From Grimontia marina (GTDB lineage: Bacteria; Pseudomonadota; Gammaproteobacteria; Enterobacterales; Vibrionaceae), in contig NZ_FIZY01000022.1 in NCBI RefSeq assembly GCF_900060185.1, forward strand, positions 17,918 through 81,917: DNA of 64,000 nt. The letters run 5' to 3'. Below the pieces are notes generated by a model. The model ran no database searches, was not told the DNA's origin, and saw nothing but the letters and a program-made list of their open reading frames with translations. The stretch's first letter is position 1. Each line of letters starts with the position of its first letter. Positions 1 to 9,828 of this stretch are shown here, in pieces. The translations under genes were made by a program, and so were the position numbers.

Positions 1-1
1 C

Positions 2-1618
2 GGTGGTGTAAACCCTGTTGCAAACGGCATGGCAACGGCAGCGGACTGGATGTCTGCAGCTTCGTTTATTTCAATGGCAGGTCTGATTGGCTTTATGGGA
101 TACGGCGGTTCTGTATTCCTGATGGGCTGGACAGGCGGCTACGTACTTCTGGCACTGCTGCTTGCGCCTTACCTGCGTAAGTTCGGTAAGTTTACTGTTC
201 CAGAGTTTATCGGTGAGCGTTTTTACTCGAACACAGCACGTGTGGTAGCCGTAATCTGTCTGATCATCGCATCGGTAACTTACGTTATCGGTCAGATGAA
301 GGGGGTGGGCGTAGCATTTGGTCGCTTCCTGGAAGTTGACTACGCAACAGGCCTTTACATCGGTATGGCGATCGTATTCATATACGCAGTACTTGGCGGA
401 ATGAAAGGTATCACCTATACACAGATTGCTCAGTACTGTGTCCTGATTCTGGCATACACCATTCCAGCCATCTTTATCTCGCTGCAACTGACTGGCCATC
501 CTCTGCCACAAATTGGCTTAGGCAGCACCATGACCGGCACGGATACCTATTTGCTTGACCGGCTCGATCAGGTGGTCTCTGAACTTGGGTTCACTGAATA
601 CACCACATCAGTCCGCGGTGACACCCTTAACATGTTCGTTTACACCATGTCACTGATGATCGGTACTGCAGGTCTGCCACACGTCATCATCCGTTTCTTC
701 ACAGTACCAAAAGTACGTGATGCACGTATCTCTGCAGGTTGGGCACTGTTCTTCATCGCGATTCTGTACACCACTGCACCAGCCGTTGCAGCAATGGCGC
801 GTCTGAACCTAATGGATACGGTGAACCCTGCACCAGGCCAGCACCTTGCGTATGACGAGCGTCCTGACTGGTTTAAGAACTGGGAAAAAACGGGTCTGCT
901 TGGCTTTGATGACAAGAACAATGACGGCAAGATCAACTACACCTCTGACAAAGCAACGAATGAGCTGAAAGTTGACCGTGACATCATGGTTCTGGCGAAC
1001 CCTGAAATCGCGAAACTGCCAAACTGGGTTATCGCGCTGGTTGCAGCGGGTGGTCTGGCAGCGGCACTATCAACAGCTGCAGGTTTGCTCCTGGCTATCT
1101 CGTCGGCGGTGTCCCATGACTTGCTGAAAGGGGTCTTCAGGCCTGATATTTCAGAGAAGAACGAGCTCATGGCAAGCCGAATAGCGATGGCGGTGGCGAT
1201 TGCCTTTGCTGGTTACCTGGGTCTAAACCCACCAGGCTTCGCAGCCGGCACGGTAGCCCTCGCCTTCGGCTTGGCCGCCTCCTCTATCTTCCCTGCACTG
1301 ATGATGGGTATCTTCTCTAAGACCATCAACAAGGAAGGTGCGATTGCCGGTATGATTGCTGGTATCAGTGTGACACTGTTCTATGTCTTCCAGCACAAAG
1401 GCATCCTGTTTATCGCTGACTGGAAATACCTGGAAAGCTGGGGCAGCAACTGGTTCCTGGGCATTGAGCCAAATGCATTCGGTGCGATTGGTGCGCTCGT
1501 GAACTTCATTGTTGCTATCGCGGTATCCCGCGTAACAGCTGAAACTCCACAACACGTTAAAGATCTGGTTGAACACGTTCGTATCCCTGGCGGGGCGGGC
1601 GAAGCGCAAGACCACTAA
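2..1618 (+). CDS. Sodium:solute symporter, VC_2705 subfamily (5' end outside window)
   Basis: The reading frame is open from base 2, so the gene begins before the window and only the C-terminal 538 residues are present. It is a multi-span inner-membrane protein of the SSS family. The visible part has a conserved GYGGSVFLMGWTGG segment, PEFIGERF, and a long soluble insertion around codons 280-340 of the visible part containing DDKNNDGKINY, which resembles an EF-hand loop. That insertion, the long helices and the proline-rich end fit the 'large' subunit of the VC_2705-type symporters, which usually follow a small DUF4212 subunit (not in this window). The substrate is probably a short-chain carboxylate such as acetate; this is inferred from the family relation to ActP and from the acs locus downstream. 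A strong terminator follows the stop codon. Family call is firm, substrate is not. Confidence 0.9.
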   Translation, partial: GGVNPVANGMATAADWMSAASFISMAGLIGFMGYGGSVFLMGWTGGYVLLALLLAPYLRKFGKFTVPEFIGERFYSNTARVVAVICLIIASVTYVIGQMKGVGVAFGRFLEVDYATGLYIGMAIVFIYAVLGGMKGITYTQIAQYCVLILAYTIPAIFISLQLTGHPLPQIGLGSTMTGTDTYLLDRLDQVVSELGFTEYTTSVRGDTLNMFVYTMSLMIGTAGLPHVIIRFFTVPKVRDARISAGWALFFIAILYTTAPAVAAMARLNLMDTVNPAPGQHLAYDERPDWFKNWEKTGLLGFDDKNNDGKINYTSDKATNELKVDRDIMVLANPEIAKLPNWVIALVAAGGLAAALSTAAGLLLAISSAVSHDLLKGVFRPDISEKNELMASRIAMAVAIAFAGYLGLNPPGFAAGTVALAFGLAASSIFPALMMGIFSKTINKEGAIAGMIAGISVTLFYVFQHKGILFIADWKYLESWGSNWFLGIEPNAFGAIGALVNFIVAIAVSRVTAETPQHVKDLVEHVRIPGGAGEAQDH

Positions 1619-1661
1619 TCACTGACGCTGAGCGCTTAGATAAGAGCGTCACGTTAACGCT

Positions 1662-1688
1662 AAAAAGCCCCGCTCAGGGGCTTTTTTT
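1662..1688 (+). terminator. Intrinsic terminator after the symporter gene
   Basis: GCCCC and GGGGC arms (1667-1671 and 1677-1681) enclose a 5-base loop, preceded by an A-run and followed by seven T residues. It lies 44 bases after the symporter stop. Confidence 0.9.
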
Positions 1689-1756
1689 ATCCTCAGAGGA
1701 CGACCTCACTATGGTATGTTACCTCTTAGCCCAAGGAAGAAAGCGAACTCTTTATC

Positions 1757-2248
1757 ATGTTAAAAAACAAACACGTAATTGCCGCCATGCTCGTGGCACC
1801 GATTCTGGCCTTGATTGCCTATTTTGGCGTGGATTTGGCTGTCAGCGAAAAGCCCCATGCTGCCAAGGAAGGGGAAACCTATAAACTCGCTGCTGACTCA
1901 AACTGTCGATACACCAGTGGTATCTGCTCGCTGGAAAATGGCGACTTCAAACTCAAGCTGCGTTCAGAAAGCCTGTCTGACAGTGAGGTGGTGTTAAAGC
2001 TGACGTCGGAATATCCGCTGGAAGGCGCAAAAATCAGCCTGATTCAGAAAGAAGGTGACCGTTCAAACCCGGTCGATATGGATGTTAATGGCACAAACGC
2101 TAAAGAATGGTGGGTAGACCTGCCAGCCCCCAACTCAGAAGACAGTGAAATCCATCTGGTGGTGAAATCAGACGGTACCTTGTATTACGGTGAAACCACC
2201 GCTGTGTTCGTAGAGTACAAAACCCTTCTTAATAAGGAGCAGCAATAA
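1757..2248 (+). CDS. Conserved hypothetical protein with N-terminal membrane anchor
   Basis: A 163-residue protein. Residues 7-29 are a hydrophobic segment (signal anchor or uncleaved signal peptide), so the remainder is probably periplasmic. The soluble part has two Cys close together (NCRYTSGIC), which could form a disulfide, and a beta-rich pattern ending in a YGETTAVFVEY stretch. I do not recognise a named family. It lies between the symporter terminator and the convergent 71-residue ORF and kinase, in a neighbourhood of transport and acetate genes. A function in envelope sensing or transport is possible but not shown. Confidence 0.7.
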   Translation: MLKNKHVIAAMLVAPILALIAYFGVDLAVSEKPHAAKEGETYKLAADSNCRYTSGICSLENGDFKLKLRSESLSDSEVVLKLTSEYPLEGAKISLIQKEGDRSNPVDMDVNGTNAKEWWVDLPAPNSEDSEIHLVVKSDGTLYYGETTAVFVEYKTLLNKEQQ

Positions 2249-2278
2249 GCCACTCCTGCATATCTCAAATCAGTTTTA

Positions 2279-2494
2279 TTAAGTGACAAGATAGAGTTTG
2301 GTGGCGGCAAGAACTTCCGCCACTCTCGCTTCATGCTCTTGCTCTGACAGCCAAAACGTCACGTCTACCCAACCGTCAGTACCCATCATATCAATCTCAA
2401 CAAGCTGGATTTCCCCGGTCAATGGGACCCAGGTGCCTTCGACCCGTACCAATCCCACTTCAGTATCCAGCCTTGGAATCGTAAACGCTTCCAT
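2279..2494 (-). CDS. Small hypothetical protein translationally coupled to the kinase
   Basis: A 71-residue acidic protein without Cys or membrane segments. Its ATG comes one base after the TGA of the upstream hybrid kinase, and an AAGGAG ribosome site lies inside the kinase end, eight bases before the start. This tight coupling is good evidence that the ORF is translated together with the kinase. Motifs such as EGTWVPLTGEIQLVE and DGWVDVTFWLSE suggest a small beta-rich fold. No family recognised. It may be an accessory of the two-component system, an inference from position only. Confidence 0.6.
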   Translation of the reverse strand: MEAFTIPRLDTEVGLVRVEGTWVPLTGEIQLVEIDMMGTDGWVDVTFWLSEQEHEARVAEVLAATKLYLVT

Positions 2495-2495
2495 A

Positions 2496-5400
2496 TCAGC
2501 TCACTCCTTGTTGAAGCAGCGCTCTTAATTTCAGCGGTTTCACCGGTTTGGCGATATAACCAAAGCCCAGTTCCCGCACAAGATTTCTTGTTTCTTGTGT
2601 TCTGTCGGCAGTGATCACTGCACCGACGAAATCATCACCCAGCATTACCCGGCAACGTTGCAAAACATCGAGCCCCGTCAGTTCTGGCGCCAGATGGTAG
2701 TCGCTGAGAATGGCATCAGGCCGCAGGCCTTGTCCAATCAGCGTAACCACACCATCAAGGTCTTCTGCCACATCAACTTGGCATCCCCACCGCGTCAGGA
2801 GACTTTCCATGCCTGCGAGGATATCCTTTTCATTATCTACACAGAGCACGCGAACCCCAGAGAGTGGCTCACTATTTTTGCCCTTTTCTTCACGCTCAAC
2901 GCCAGTGTCACAAACCTGAGGCGCTGATTCGATGCGGGCTGTAATGGAAAAAACCGTCCCTTCTCCCGGCCAGGAGCGGAGGCTGAGAGGCTGATGTAGA
3001 ATACGACTGATCCCGCGGGCAATCGCCAATCCAAGTCCCAGTCCAAGCTCTGCACCTTTGCGATCAATGCGGGTAAATTCGTTGAAGATATCCTGCTGCA
3101 TCTCTTGCGGAATGCCTGGGCCGTTATCCCATACCTCAATTCGGCACTGGGAACCATGACGACGCACGCCCAGCAGCACCCGACCATTAGGGTTGTAGCG
3201 GAAGGAATTGGTGAGGAAATTCTGTAATACGCGGCGCAGTAATCGTCTGTCAGAACGAATTCGAAGTCCGGTGTGTTGAACCCGATAATCGATACCCTGC
3301 TCATTGGCAATCACGCCAAACTCTGCAGCCAGCGTCGAGAAGACTTCATCCAGCTCGAAGTGGGTAATTTTGGCTTTCATCTTGCCCGACTCAATACGGG
3401 AGATATCCAGCAAATCACCGATAAGGTCTTCTGCCGCACCCAATGCACTCTCGATGTGACCCGCCATTTTTTGGGTCTCTTTTTCTTCGGCCATTTCATT
3501 CAGGGATGATGCAAAAAGGCGTGCGGCATTCATCGGTTGCATCAGGTCGTGACTGACCGCAGCAAGCAATCGGCTTTTCGATTGCGATGCCTGCTCGGCT
3601 TTGGCGGTGGCACTGATAAGGCGTCGGTTAAGGGTTTCGAGCTCTTTTGTGCGCTCAATAACCCTTGCCTCCAGCGTTTCATTGGATTGCTTCAACGCTT
3701 CTTCCGCATCACGGAAGGCGGTGATGTCGGTAAAACTCATGACAAACCCGCCACCTGGCATTGGGTTACCCTGCACCTCAATCACACGGCCATCAGGGTG
3801 AACACGTGATGAAGTATGCGGCGAGCCCTTACGCAAATAGCCAACGCGCTTTTTCACGTGCTCTTCAATATCACCCGGACCACACAAACCGCGCTCGGCG
3901 TTGTAGCGCACCACATCCGCAATCGGTCTGCCGACCTGAATCAAATCTGGCGGGAAGTTAAAAAGCTCCACATAACGCTGGTTCCAGGCCACCAGCCGAA
4001 GCTGCTTATCTACCACGGAAATACCCTGACTGATGTGCTCGATTGCGCCTTGGAGCAATCCCCTGCTGAAATCGAAAAGCTCGGAGGCTTCATCGACAAT
4101 GGTGGCGATTTCCTCAAGCTGCATGTTCCTGCCCTGCAACGCGGAGGTCAGTACCAGCTTGGCAGAAGACGCACCGAATACACCAGCCAATACACGTTCG
4201 GTATGGCGGATAAGCGCCGCGCTTGCCTGCTGCTGCGGCAACAAGACTTCGCCACGCTGCTCACCGAAAGCGCGGAAAGTCTGGCGCATACGGGTACGAC
4301 CAACAAAGCGGGCCGCCAGCATTTCAAGCTCTGCTACTGTCACACGGCTTTGATACAGGCTGGAATCGTCCCCTTCAGGCAATGGTGTACCTACAAAACT
4401 CGCTGCTTGCAAGCGCTCACTGAGTGAAGGCCGGGTTGCCATCGACACCAGCACAAAGCAGAAGGTATTGACCATCACACTCAGGATCATGCCCCAATTC
4501 ACCGGACTTAAAGATTGGAAGAACGGGATATCTGGCGGCGCCAGAATCCAAAGCACCAGGTTGGTGTCTTCGTTACCTGCCAACATACCCGTCTGCATCA
4601 TTAAGGTCATCAGCCAGACAATGAAACCGGCGAAAAGCCCGGCATACACGCCTTTCTTATTGGCCTGACGCCAGTAAATTCCCGCAACCAGTGGCGGCGC
4701 GAACTGGGCAATTGCAGCAAAGGAGAGGAAGCCAATCGCCGAGAGCGACGGCACTTCCAGGATCAGTTGATAGAAGCCCCAGGCACCAATGAGCAGCAGG
4801 AAAATCAGCGCGCGACGCACGTTCAGCAAAAGGCCGGAGAACTGGGTAAAGTTGCGGTTGGAGACCCGCATTCGGCGGAGCAGTTGTGGCAAAACCAGAT
4901 CGTTCGACACCATGATAGCAAGGGCGATAGTGGAAACAATCACCATACCGCTTGCCGCCGATGCACCACCCAAAAACGCCAGCAGCGCAATGCCCTCGTT
5001 TCCGGTGGATAGCGGAAGCTGGATAACATGGGTTTCAGCAGATACTTCCGGCAGGAAAGCTTGTCCTGCATACGCTAATGGCAGAACAAAAATGCCCATT
5101 AATAGCAGATAAAGCGGGAAAACCCAGCGGGCGGTGTGCAAATCCTGTGCACGGGCATTTTCCACCACCATGGTATGGAACTGGCGGGGTAAACAGATAA
5201 TTGCCGCCATGGTCAGCAGAGTATGTACCAGCAATGCCCCCCAATCCAGAGAACCTACGACATTAGCTTCTTTCAGTGTCGGTAGCGGTCCTGGCGCATC
5301 CAGCAGCAAGCCCACAGCAAAGAAGCCCACAACCAAAAAGGCCACAAGCTTAACGATGGACTCAAAGGCCACCGCCATCATCATGCCGCGGTGGTGCTCG

Positions 5401-5945
5401 GTAGAATCAATATGACGGGTACCAAAGAGGACAGTAAACATCGCCAGTGACATGCAGACCAGCCAGGCAATTTGCCCTTCATTGAGCCCAGCACTCTCTC
5501 CAATATCCGGCGCAATCACATCCAACCCCATGGTGATCCCGCGAAGCTGCAGGGCGATGTAAGGCAGAATACCGACCACCGCAATCACGGTCACCATCAC
5601 CGCCAAGCCTTGGGATTTCCCGTATCTGGCAGCAATAAAGTCGGCAATCGAGGTGATATGTTCCCGTTTGGCAATCAGAATAATCCGGGCGAGAAACCGC
5701 CAGCCAATGGTAAAGACAAGAATGGGCGCAAGGTAGATAGGCAGAAATGACCAAGGTTGACTCGATGCCTGCCCGACAGTGCCAAAGAAGGTCCAAGAGG
5801 TACAATAAACTGCGATAGAAAGACTGTATATCCAAGGACGCCAGCCACGAAGCCAGCGCGGTCGACTATCTCCATACCAGGCGATAAGAAACAAAACGCC
5901 CAGGTATGCCAGTGCCACCGGCACCACTATCCATCCCGCCGACAT
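2496..5945 (-). CDS. crbS: Transporter-fused hybrid sensor histidine kinase, CrbS/CbrA-like
   Basis: About 1149 residues. Roughly the first 500 form an SSS/PutP-like transporter domain with 12 or more hydrophobic segments. Then come a PAS-like domain (GISVVDKQLRLVAWNQRY), a HisKA domain with VSHDLMQP (His799), a HATPase domain with DNGPGIP and GLGLGLAIARG, and a C-terminal receiver with phospho-acceptor Asp1082 (LSDYHL). This order is that of CrbS of Vibrio and CbrA of Pseudomonas, which sense carbon and energy state; CrbS with its partner CrbR turns on acs in Vibrio. The acs gene lies 4.1 kb away, fitting that role. The partner regulator is not in the window. I chose the ATG with GAAGGG six bases upstream; another in-frame ATG is four codons earlier. 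The symbol is by analogy. Confidence 0.85.
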   Translation of the reverse strand: MSAGWIVVPVALAYLGVLFLIAWYGDSRPRWLRGWRPWIYSLSIAVYCTSWTFFGTVGQASSQPWSFLPIYLAPILVFTIGWRFLARIILIAKREHITSIADFIAARYGKSQGLAVMVTVIAVVGILPYIALQLRGITMGLDVIAPDIGESAGLNEGQIAWLVCMSLAMFTVLFGTRHIDSTEHHRGMMMAVAFESIVKLVAFLVVGFFAVGLLLDAPGPLPTLKEANVVGSLDWGALLVHTLLTMAAIICLPRQFHTMVVENARAQDLHTARWVFPLYLLLMGIFVLPLAYAGQAFLPEVSAETHVIQLPLSTGNEGIALLAFLGGASAASGMVIVSTIALAIMVSNDLVLPQLLRRMRVSNRNFTQFSGLLLNVRRALIFLLLIGAWGFYQLILEVPSLSAIGFLSFAAIAQFAPPLVAGIYWRQANKKGVYAGLFAGFIVWLMTLMMQTGMLAGNEDTNLVLWILAPPDIPFFQSLSPVNWGMILSVMVNTFCFVLVSMATRPSLSERLQAASFVGTPLPEGDDSSLYQSRVTVAELEMLAARFVGRTRMRQTFRAFGEQRGEVLLPQQQASAALIRHTERVLAGVFGASSAKLVLTSALQGRNMQLEEIATIVDEASELFDFSRGLLQGAIEHISQGISVVDKQLRLVAWNQRYVELFNFPPDLIQVGRPIADVVRYNAERGLCGPGDIEEHVKKRVGYLRKGSPHTSSRVHPDGRVIEVQGNPMPGGGFVMSFTDITAFRDAEEALKQSNETLEARVIERTKELETLNRRLISATAKAEQASQSKSRLLAAVSHDLMQPMNAARLFASSLNEMAEEKETQKMAGHIESALGAAEDLIGDLLDISRIESGKMKAKITHFELDEVFSTLAAEFGVIANEQGIDYRVQHTGLRIRSDRRLLRRVLQNFLTNSFRYNPNGRVLLGVRRHGSQCRIEVWDNGPGIPQEMQQDIFNEFTRIDRKGAELGLGLGLAIARGISRILHQPLSLRSWPGEGTVFSITARIESAPQVCDTGVEREEKGKNSEPLSGVRVLCVDNEKDILAGMESLLTRWGCQVDVAEDLDGVVTLIGQGLRPDAILSDYHLAPELTGLDVLQRCRVMLGDDFVGAVITADRTQETRNLVRELGFGYIAKPVKPLKLRALLQQGVS

Positions 5946-6054
5946 AATCCCTTCCATGACAAACTTTTAACTAGAGTCTGTTTACCATGCTCTCAGTTGT
6001 ACAACAACGCGCCACTTTATCTCCGTGAGCGAGCTCTAAATGCGTACCGCAAAT

Positions 6055-7220
6055 TCAGGACCTTACTACTTCTTCCGCAGTGTCGGTTTTCAATGTCAGA
6101 AGGAGAACAGGCAAGCCAAGAAGCGCCATGGCGTAGAAACTGTCTCCGCCTAACTGTTCGTAGAGTTCACCGCTCACGACCGTCAGAAGTGCCATGACCA
6201 CCCCCATAGGGATTGCGCTATACAGCGCCTGCAGTGCCATGACTTTATCGCTCGCTTGCTGTTGGATATAACGCATCGAGGCAATATGGGCGACACCAAA
6301 AGTCAGACCATGGAGTGACTGCGCGGCAAAGAGCACACCGAGATCAGTGCTCCACGCCGTCAAACACCAACGCAGAATCACCGCCAGCGCTGCCAGCCGA
6401 AACAGTGATTGCACCTGCCATTTTCCGAAAAACTTAGCGGCCAGTGCAAACATCATCACTTCCACCACTACGCCAAAGCTCCACAGGTAACCCACCATCA
6501 CATCGGAAACGCTTGCCTGGGTCCAATGAATCGCACTGAATGCATAATAAGCAGCGTGGCTGCCTTGAATGAAGGAGACGATAGCAAGAAACACCAACAC
6601 GGATTTCACGCGAAGCACCTGAAGCAATGGCGTTCTAACCATCGCTTGGGTTCCTTCTTTCGCGGGTAGTTGCTGAGGCGAAGACAGGCTCCAACACCAG
6701 GTCAACAGTAATGCCCCGGCAGCGAGAGGTACAATGATTTGCGGACCAAATCGTTCCACCAGCGTTCCTGCCATCATGGAACCCACCACAAACGCCAGCG
6801 AGCCCCAGAGCCTCGCCCGTCCATAATCAATCAGTTCCCTTCGGTTGTAATGATTGGCTAATGCATCTGAAACGGGAATGGACGGCCCAATCACGCTGTT
6901 AATCGCAATAGAAAGCGCGGTTAGCCATAGTAAATCCGGCGTTGCCATCAAATGCAGAAAACCAATCACTGTGGCTAAAAATGACAGCCACCGAATAGCG
7001 GGAAGCAAATGCTCGGGTAAGTAAAAACGGGGGTTAGGGTGAAGTTCACCACAAATCGCGCCATCACACCCGCACCCAACACAATGCCAATGTCATCTGC
7101 AGAGAGGCCAAGCCATGCCAACCATACTGACCAAAAAGGCAGATAAACCCCGAACGCAAAAAAGTAGGCGCCGTAATAGATAGATAGCCAATGGTAAGGG
7201 GTGGGACGGAGGTAACTCAT
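6055..7220 (-). pseudogene. MFS transporter, HcaT-like, interrupted by a -1 frameshift
   Basis: Two overlapping frames together encode one 12-helix major facilitator protein. The first (from 7220, ATG preceded by AAAGGA) gives YFFAFGVYLPFWSVWLAWLG and ends shortly after 6975. The second continues with AIRWLSFLATVIGFLHL to the stop at 6055. Both resemble E. coli HcaT (3-phenylpropionate transporter family), including PFWSVWL, SDALAN and YGRARLWGSLAFV. The break is at 7009-7013: one missing base between Ser (AGC) and the TTG codon would restore a continuous protein (for example Ser-His-Leu-Leu-Pro-Ala). It is either a genuine single-base deletion or a sequencing error. The gene lies between the kinase and the CBS-domain gene, transcribed toward the kinase. 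Confidence 0.8.
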
Positions 7221-7403
7221 TCTGGCGCATCCTTTCTGCCGCAACGAGGGTGGCTATTTTGACAGCGATTCATCCAAACTTACAGTCTCAACTTAGCATG
7301 GATTAATAGACTAAAGTCGGCTGGCAAGGTGGATTGCCGTGCGACACACTGATAGTTGCAAAGACGCGCTGCGCGCGTGGTTAATAACACGGAGTTTGCC
7401 ACC

Positions 7404-9206
7404 ATGCCTGAACCGTTCGACACTTCCTCGCCCCCGTTTGACCGCCTTGATGCCAAGCAAGCCAAGCATCTGCTGTCCTCATTGGATGTCGCCTATTACC
7501 GCCGCGGTGATGTACTGATAGAAAAAGGGGAAGGCAATGATGCCCTTTATATCGTCATCAAAGGACGCGTTCAGGAAGTTAACCCTGATACCAAGGAAGT
7601 GCAGGCGCAGTATATTAAAGACGATCTGTTTGATGCCCGTGCACTACTGAAAGGCCATGCGCACCACAGATACCGCGTGGTAGAAGACACGCTTTGTTAT
7701 GTGCTGCCAAAAGCGGTGTTTCTCGAACTCTATGGCCAAAACCAGTCGTTTGCTGACTACTTCAATACCAGTTTCAGTAAACGAAAACGCATGCTGGAAA
7801 AGGCACAACAACAGCAGAACCTTGCCGAATTCATCCTGACTCAGGTGGATGAAACCAACATCCAGCCCATCATGACCATGCCCCATGGCACCTCGATTCG
7901 GGAAGCGACATTGAATCTTCGCCGCGAGCGTCAGGACTGCGCACTGGTCGCCCTCGAAGCTAAGCCGCACGATATCGGCATCATCACCCGAACCAACTTG
8001 CTGCACGCATTGGTTGAGGATGGCTGCACCTTAGCATCTCACATCGGTGAAGTCGCCACCTCTCCGGTCATCAGTGTCGAGATGGGCGAGTACCTGTTCA
8101 ACGTGATGATCCTGATGACCCGCGACCGGGTAAAACGGGTGCGCGTCACCGAAGATGGCGAGACGGTCGGCATGCTGGATATGACTCAGGTGCTGAGTCT
8201 CTTTTCCACGCACTCTCACGTACTCACACTCCAAATAAACCGCGCGCACTCGATTGAGGAACTCGCGATCGCGGCCAATAACCAACATCAGCTCGTCGCC
8301 AATCTCACGAATAACGGCATCCACACCCAGTTTGTCATGGAGCTGATTTCCGCTGTCAACGAACAGATCATCGAAAAAGCCTTCCGTCTCACCATTCCAG
8401 AAAGCTTTCACAATCAATGCTGCCTGTTTGTGATGGGCTCGGAGGGTCGTGGTGAACAGGTACTGAAAACCGATCAGGATAACGGACTCATTCTCGCTGA
8501 CGATGCCGATTGGCCCGACGTTCAACATTACATGGAAAGATTCAGTGAAGTGCTGAGTCGTCTCGGCTACCCGCCCTGCCCCGGCAATGTCATGGTTAAC
8601 AATCCGCGCTGGGTGAAAACCCTATCTGAGTGGATGAAAGAAATGGTCGCCCTGAGCAAAATTTCTGACGAACGCACCCTGATGGACCTGGCCATCATCG
8701 CAGACAGTCATGCGGTAGCTGGTAACAAAGCGTTACTGGAACCCGTGATGGAAAAGCTCCATGCCACGCTCAAAAACAACATGCTGACGCTCAATACCTT
8801 CGTCCGTCCCTGCCTTGCGTTCCTTGTTCCCCTCACGCTTTTCGGTAGCTTAAAGGCGGATAAAGAAGGTTTAGATGTCAAAAAAGGCGGTATTTTCCCG
8901 CTGGTGCATGGCGTTCGCACCTTGGCGCTGGAAAAAGGACTCACCGAGACCAACACCTTTGAAAGACTGGATGCGCTGGTCGAATGCAAGGCACTGGATC
9001 AGGAAACCGCCAATAACCTCTCTGAAGCGCTAAAGCTTTTCGTGAAGGTGCGCCTGAAACAACAGCTCGACAGTGATGCCAGCACGGGTAACCAGTTAGA
9101 CGTCACCCAGCTTTCACGCACAGAACGGGATTTGCTGCGAGATTGCCTCGGCGTGGTGAAAAAGTTCAAAGAACGGCTGGCTTCGCACTATCAGGTAAGG
9201 GACTAG
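7404..9206 (+). CDS. cNMP-binding, CBS and DUF294 nucleotidyltransferase-like protein
   Basis: A 600-residue cytoplasmic protein in three parts: an N-terminal cyclic-nucleotide-binding-like domain (about 10-130; RRGDVLIEKGEGNDALYIVIKG), a CBS pair (about 150-270), and a DUF294 putative nucleotidyltransferase with a C-terminal helical domain (about 300-600; VMGSEGRGEQVLKTDQDNGLI, with the GS and D-x-D-type residues of the fold). Such proteins are commonly found beside acs and acetate transport genes in gammaproteobacteria and are presumed signal-transduction proteins; the enzymatic role is unknown. The ATG at 7404 has GGAG about nine bases upstream; a TTG further upstream would add 16 unlikely residues. 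The next gene starts two bases after the stop, so the two are an operon. Confidence 0.85.
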   Translation: MPEPFDTSSPPFDRLDAKQAKHLLSSLDVAYYRRGDVLIEKGEGNDALYIVIKGRVQEVNPDTKEVQAQYIKDDLFDARALLKGHAHHRYRVVEDTLCYVLPKAVFLELYGQNQSFADYFNTSFSKRKRMLEKAQQQQNLAEFILTQVDETNIQPIMTMPHGTSIREATLNLRRERQDCALVALEAKPHDIGIITRTNLLHALVEDGCTLASHIGEVATSPVISVEMGEYLFNVMILMTRDRVKRVRVTEDGETVGMLDMTQVLSLFSTHSHVLTLQINRAHSIEELAIAANNQHQLVANLTNNGIHTQFVMELISAVNEQIIEKAFRLTIPESFHNQCCLFVMGSEGRGEQVLKTDQDNGLILADDADWPDVQHYMERFSEVLSRLGYPPCPGNVMVNNPRWVKTLSEWMKEMVALSKISDERTLMDLAIIADSHAVAGNKALLEPVMEKLHATLKNNMLTLNTFVRPCLAFLVPLTLFGSLKADKEGLDVKKGGIFPLVHGVRTLALEKGLTETNTFERLDALVECKALDQETANNLSEALKLFVKVRLKQQLDSDASTGNQLDVTQLSRTERDLLRDCLGVVKKFKERLASHYQVRD

Positions 9207-9207
9207 C

Positions 9208-9828
9208 ATGAACCTGGTGGAAAGGCTATGGCTCAGGTACAAGTGGCGCAACAGCGAGTATGCACCGCTATTTTCCGCTCCCAATGATGGAGAGTTGGTG
9301 TCATTGGATTGTGAAACCACCAGCCTGGACCCACACAAAGCCGAACTGGTGACTATCGCTGCGACTAAAATCCGCGGCAATAAAATTGTCACCAGCGAGC
9401 CTTTGACCATTTCCCTTCGCGCGCCCAGCTCTCTGAACGCACAGTCGGTAAAAATTCATGGCATCCGACACCAGGATCTGAGCGATGGTGTGACGGAAAA
9501 AGAGGCCATGCTCAAACTTATCGAGTTTATTGGTAACCGCCCCATTGTTGGGTATTACATCCAGTACGACAAAGCAATCCTTGACCGCTATGCCAAAAAG
9601 CATCTTGGCTTCAAACTGCCTAACCGCACGATAGAAGTGAGTGATATATACCGTCGCAAGCTGGAACACATTCTGCCGAATGCCTATTACGACCTGAGTA
9701 TGGAGGCGATAGGACACCACCTCGACCTGCCCCTTTCCGGGCGGCATGACGCGCTCGATGATGCCATTAGTGCGGCGCTGATCTATGTTCGACTAAAGTA
9801 CGGTGATATACCAATGCCCACTTATTGA
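9208..9828 (+). CDS. DnaQ-like 3'-5' exonuclease (DEDDh family)
   Basis: A 206-residue protein with the exonuclease motifs: Exo I SLDCETTSLDP (Asp and Glu), Exo II YYIQYDKAILDRY, and Exo III GRHDALDDA (His and Asp), so all five DEDDh residues are present. It resembles the epsilon subunit of DNA polymerase III but is shorter, lacks the polymerase-binding tail, and is not dnaQ itself. It follows the CBS/DUF294 gene by one base and precedes acs by 236 bases, an arrangement conserved in vibrios. The substrate in the cell is unknown. Confidence 0.85.
   Translation: MNLVERLWLRYKWRNSEYAPLFSAPNDGELVSLDCETTSLDPHKAELVTIAATKIRGNKIVTSEPLTISLRAPSSLNAQSVKIHGIRHQDLSDGVTEKEAMLKLIEFIGNRPIVGYYIQYDKAILDRYAKKHLGFKLPNRTIEVSDIYRRKLEHILPNAYYDLSMEAIGHHLDLPLSGRHDALDDAISAALIYVRLKYGDIPMPTY

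Noticed and set aside
3816..4427. 203-codon plus-strand frame
   Set aside because: Antisense to the hybrid kinase; no independent coding evidence.
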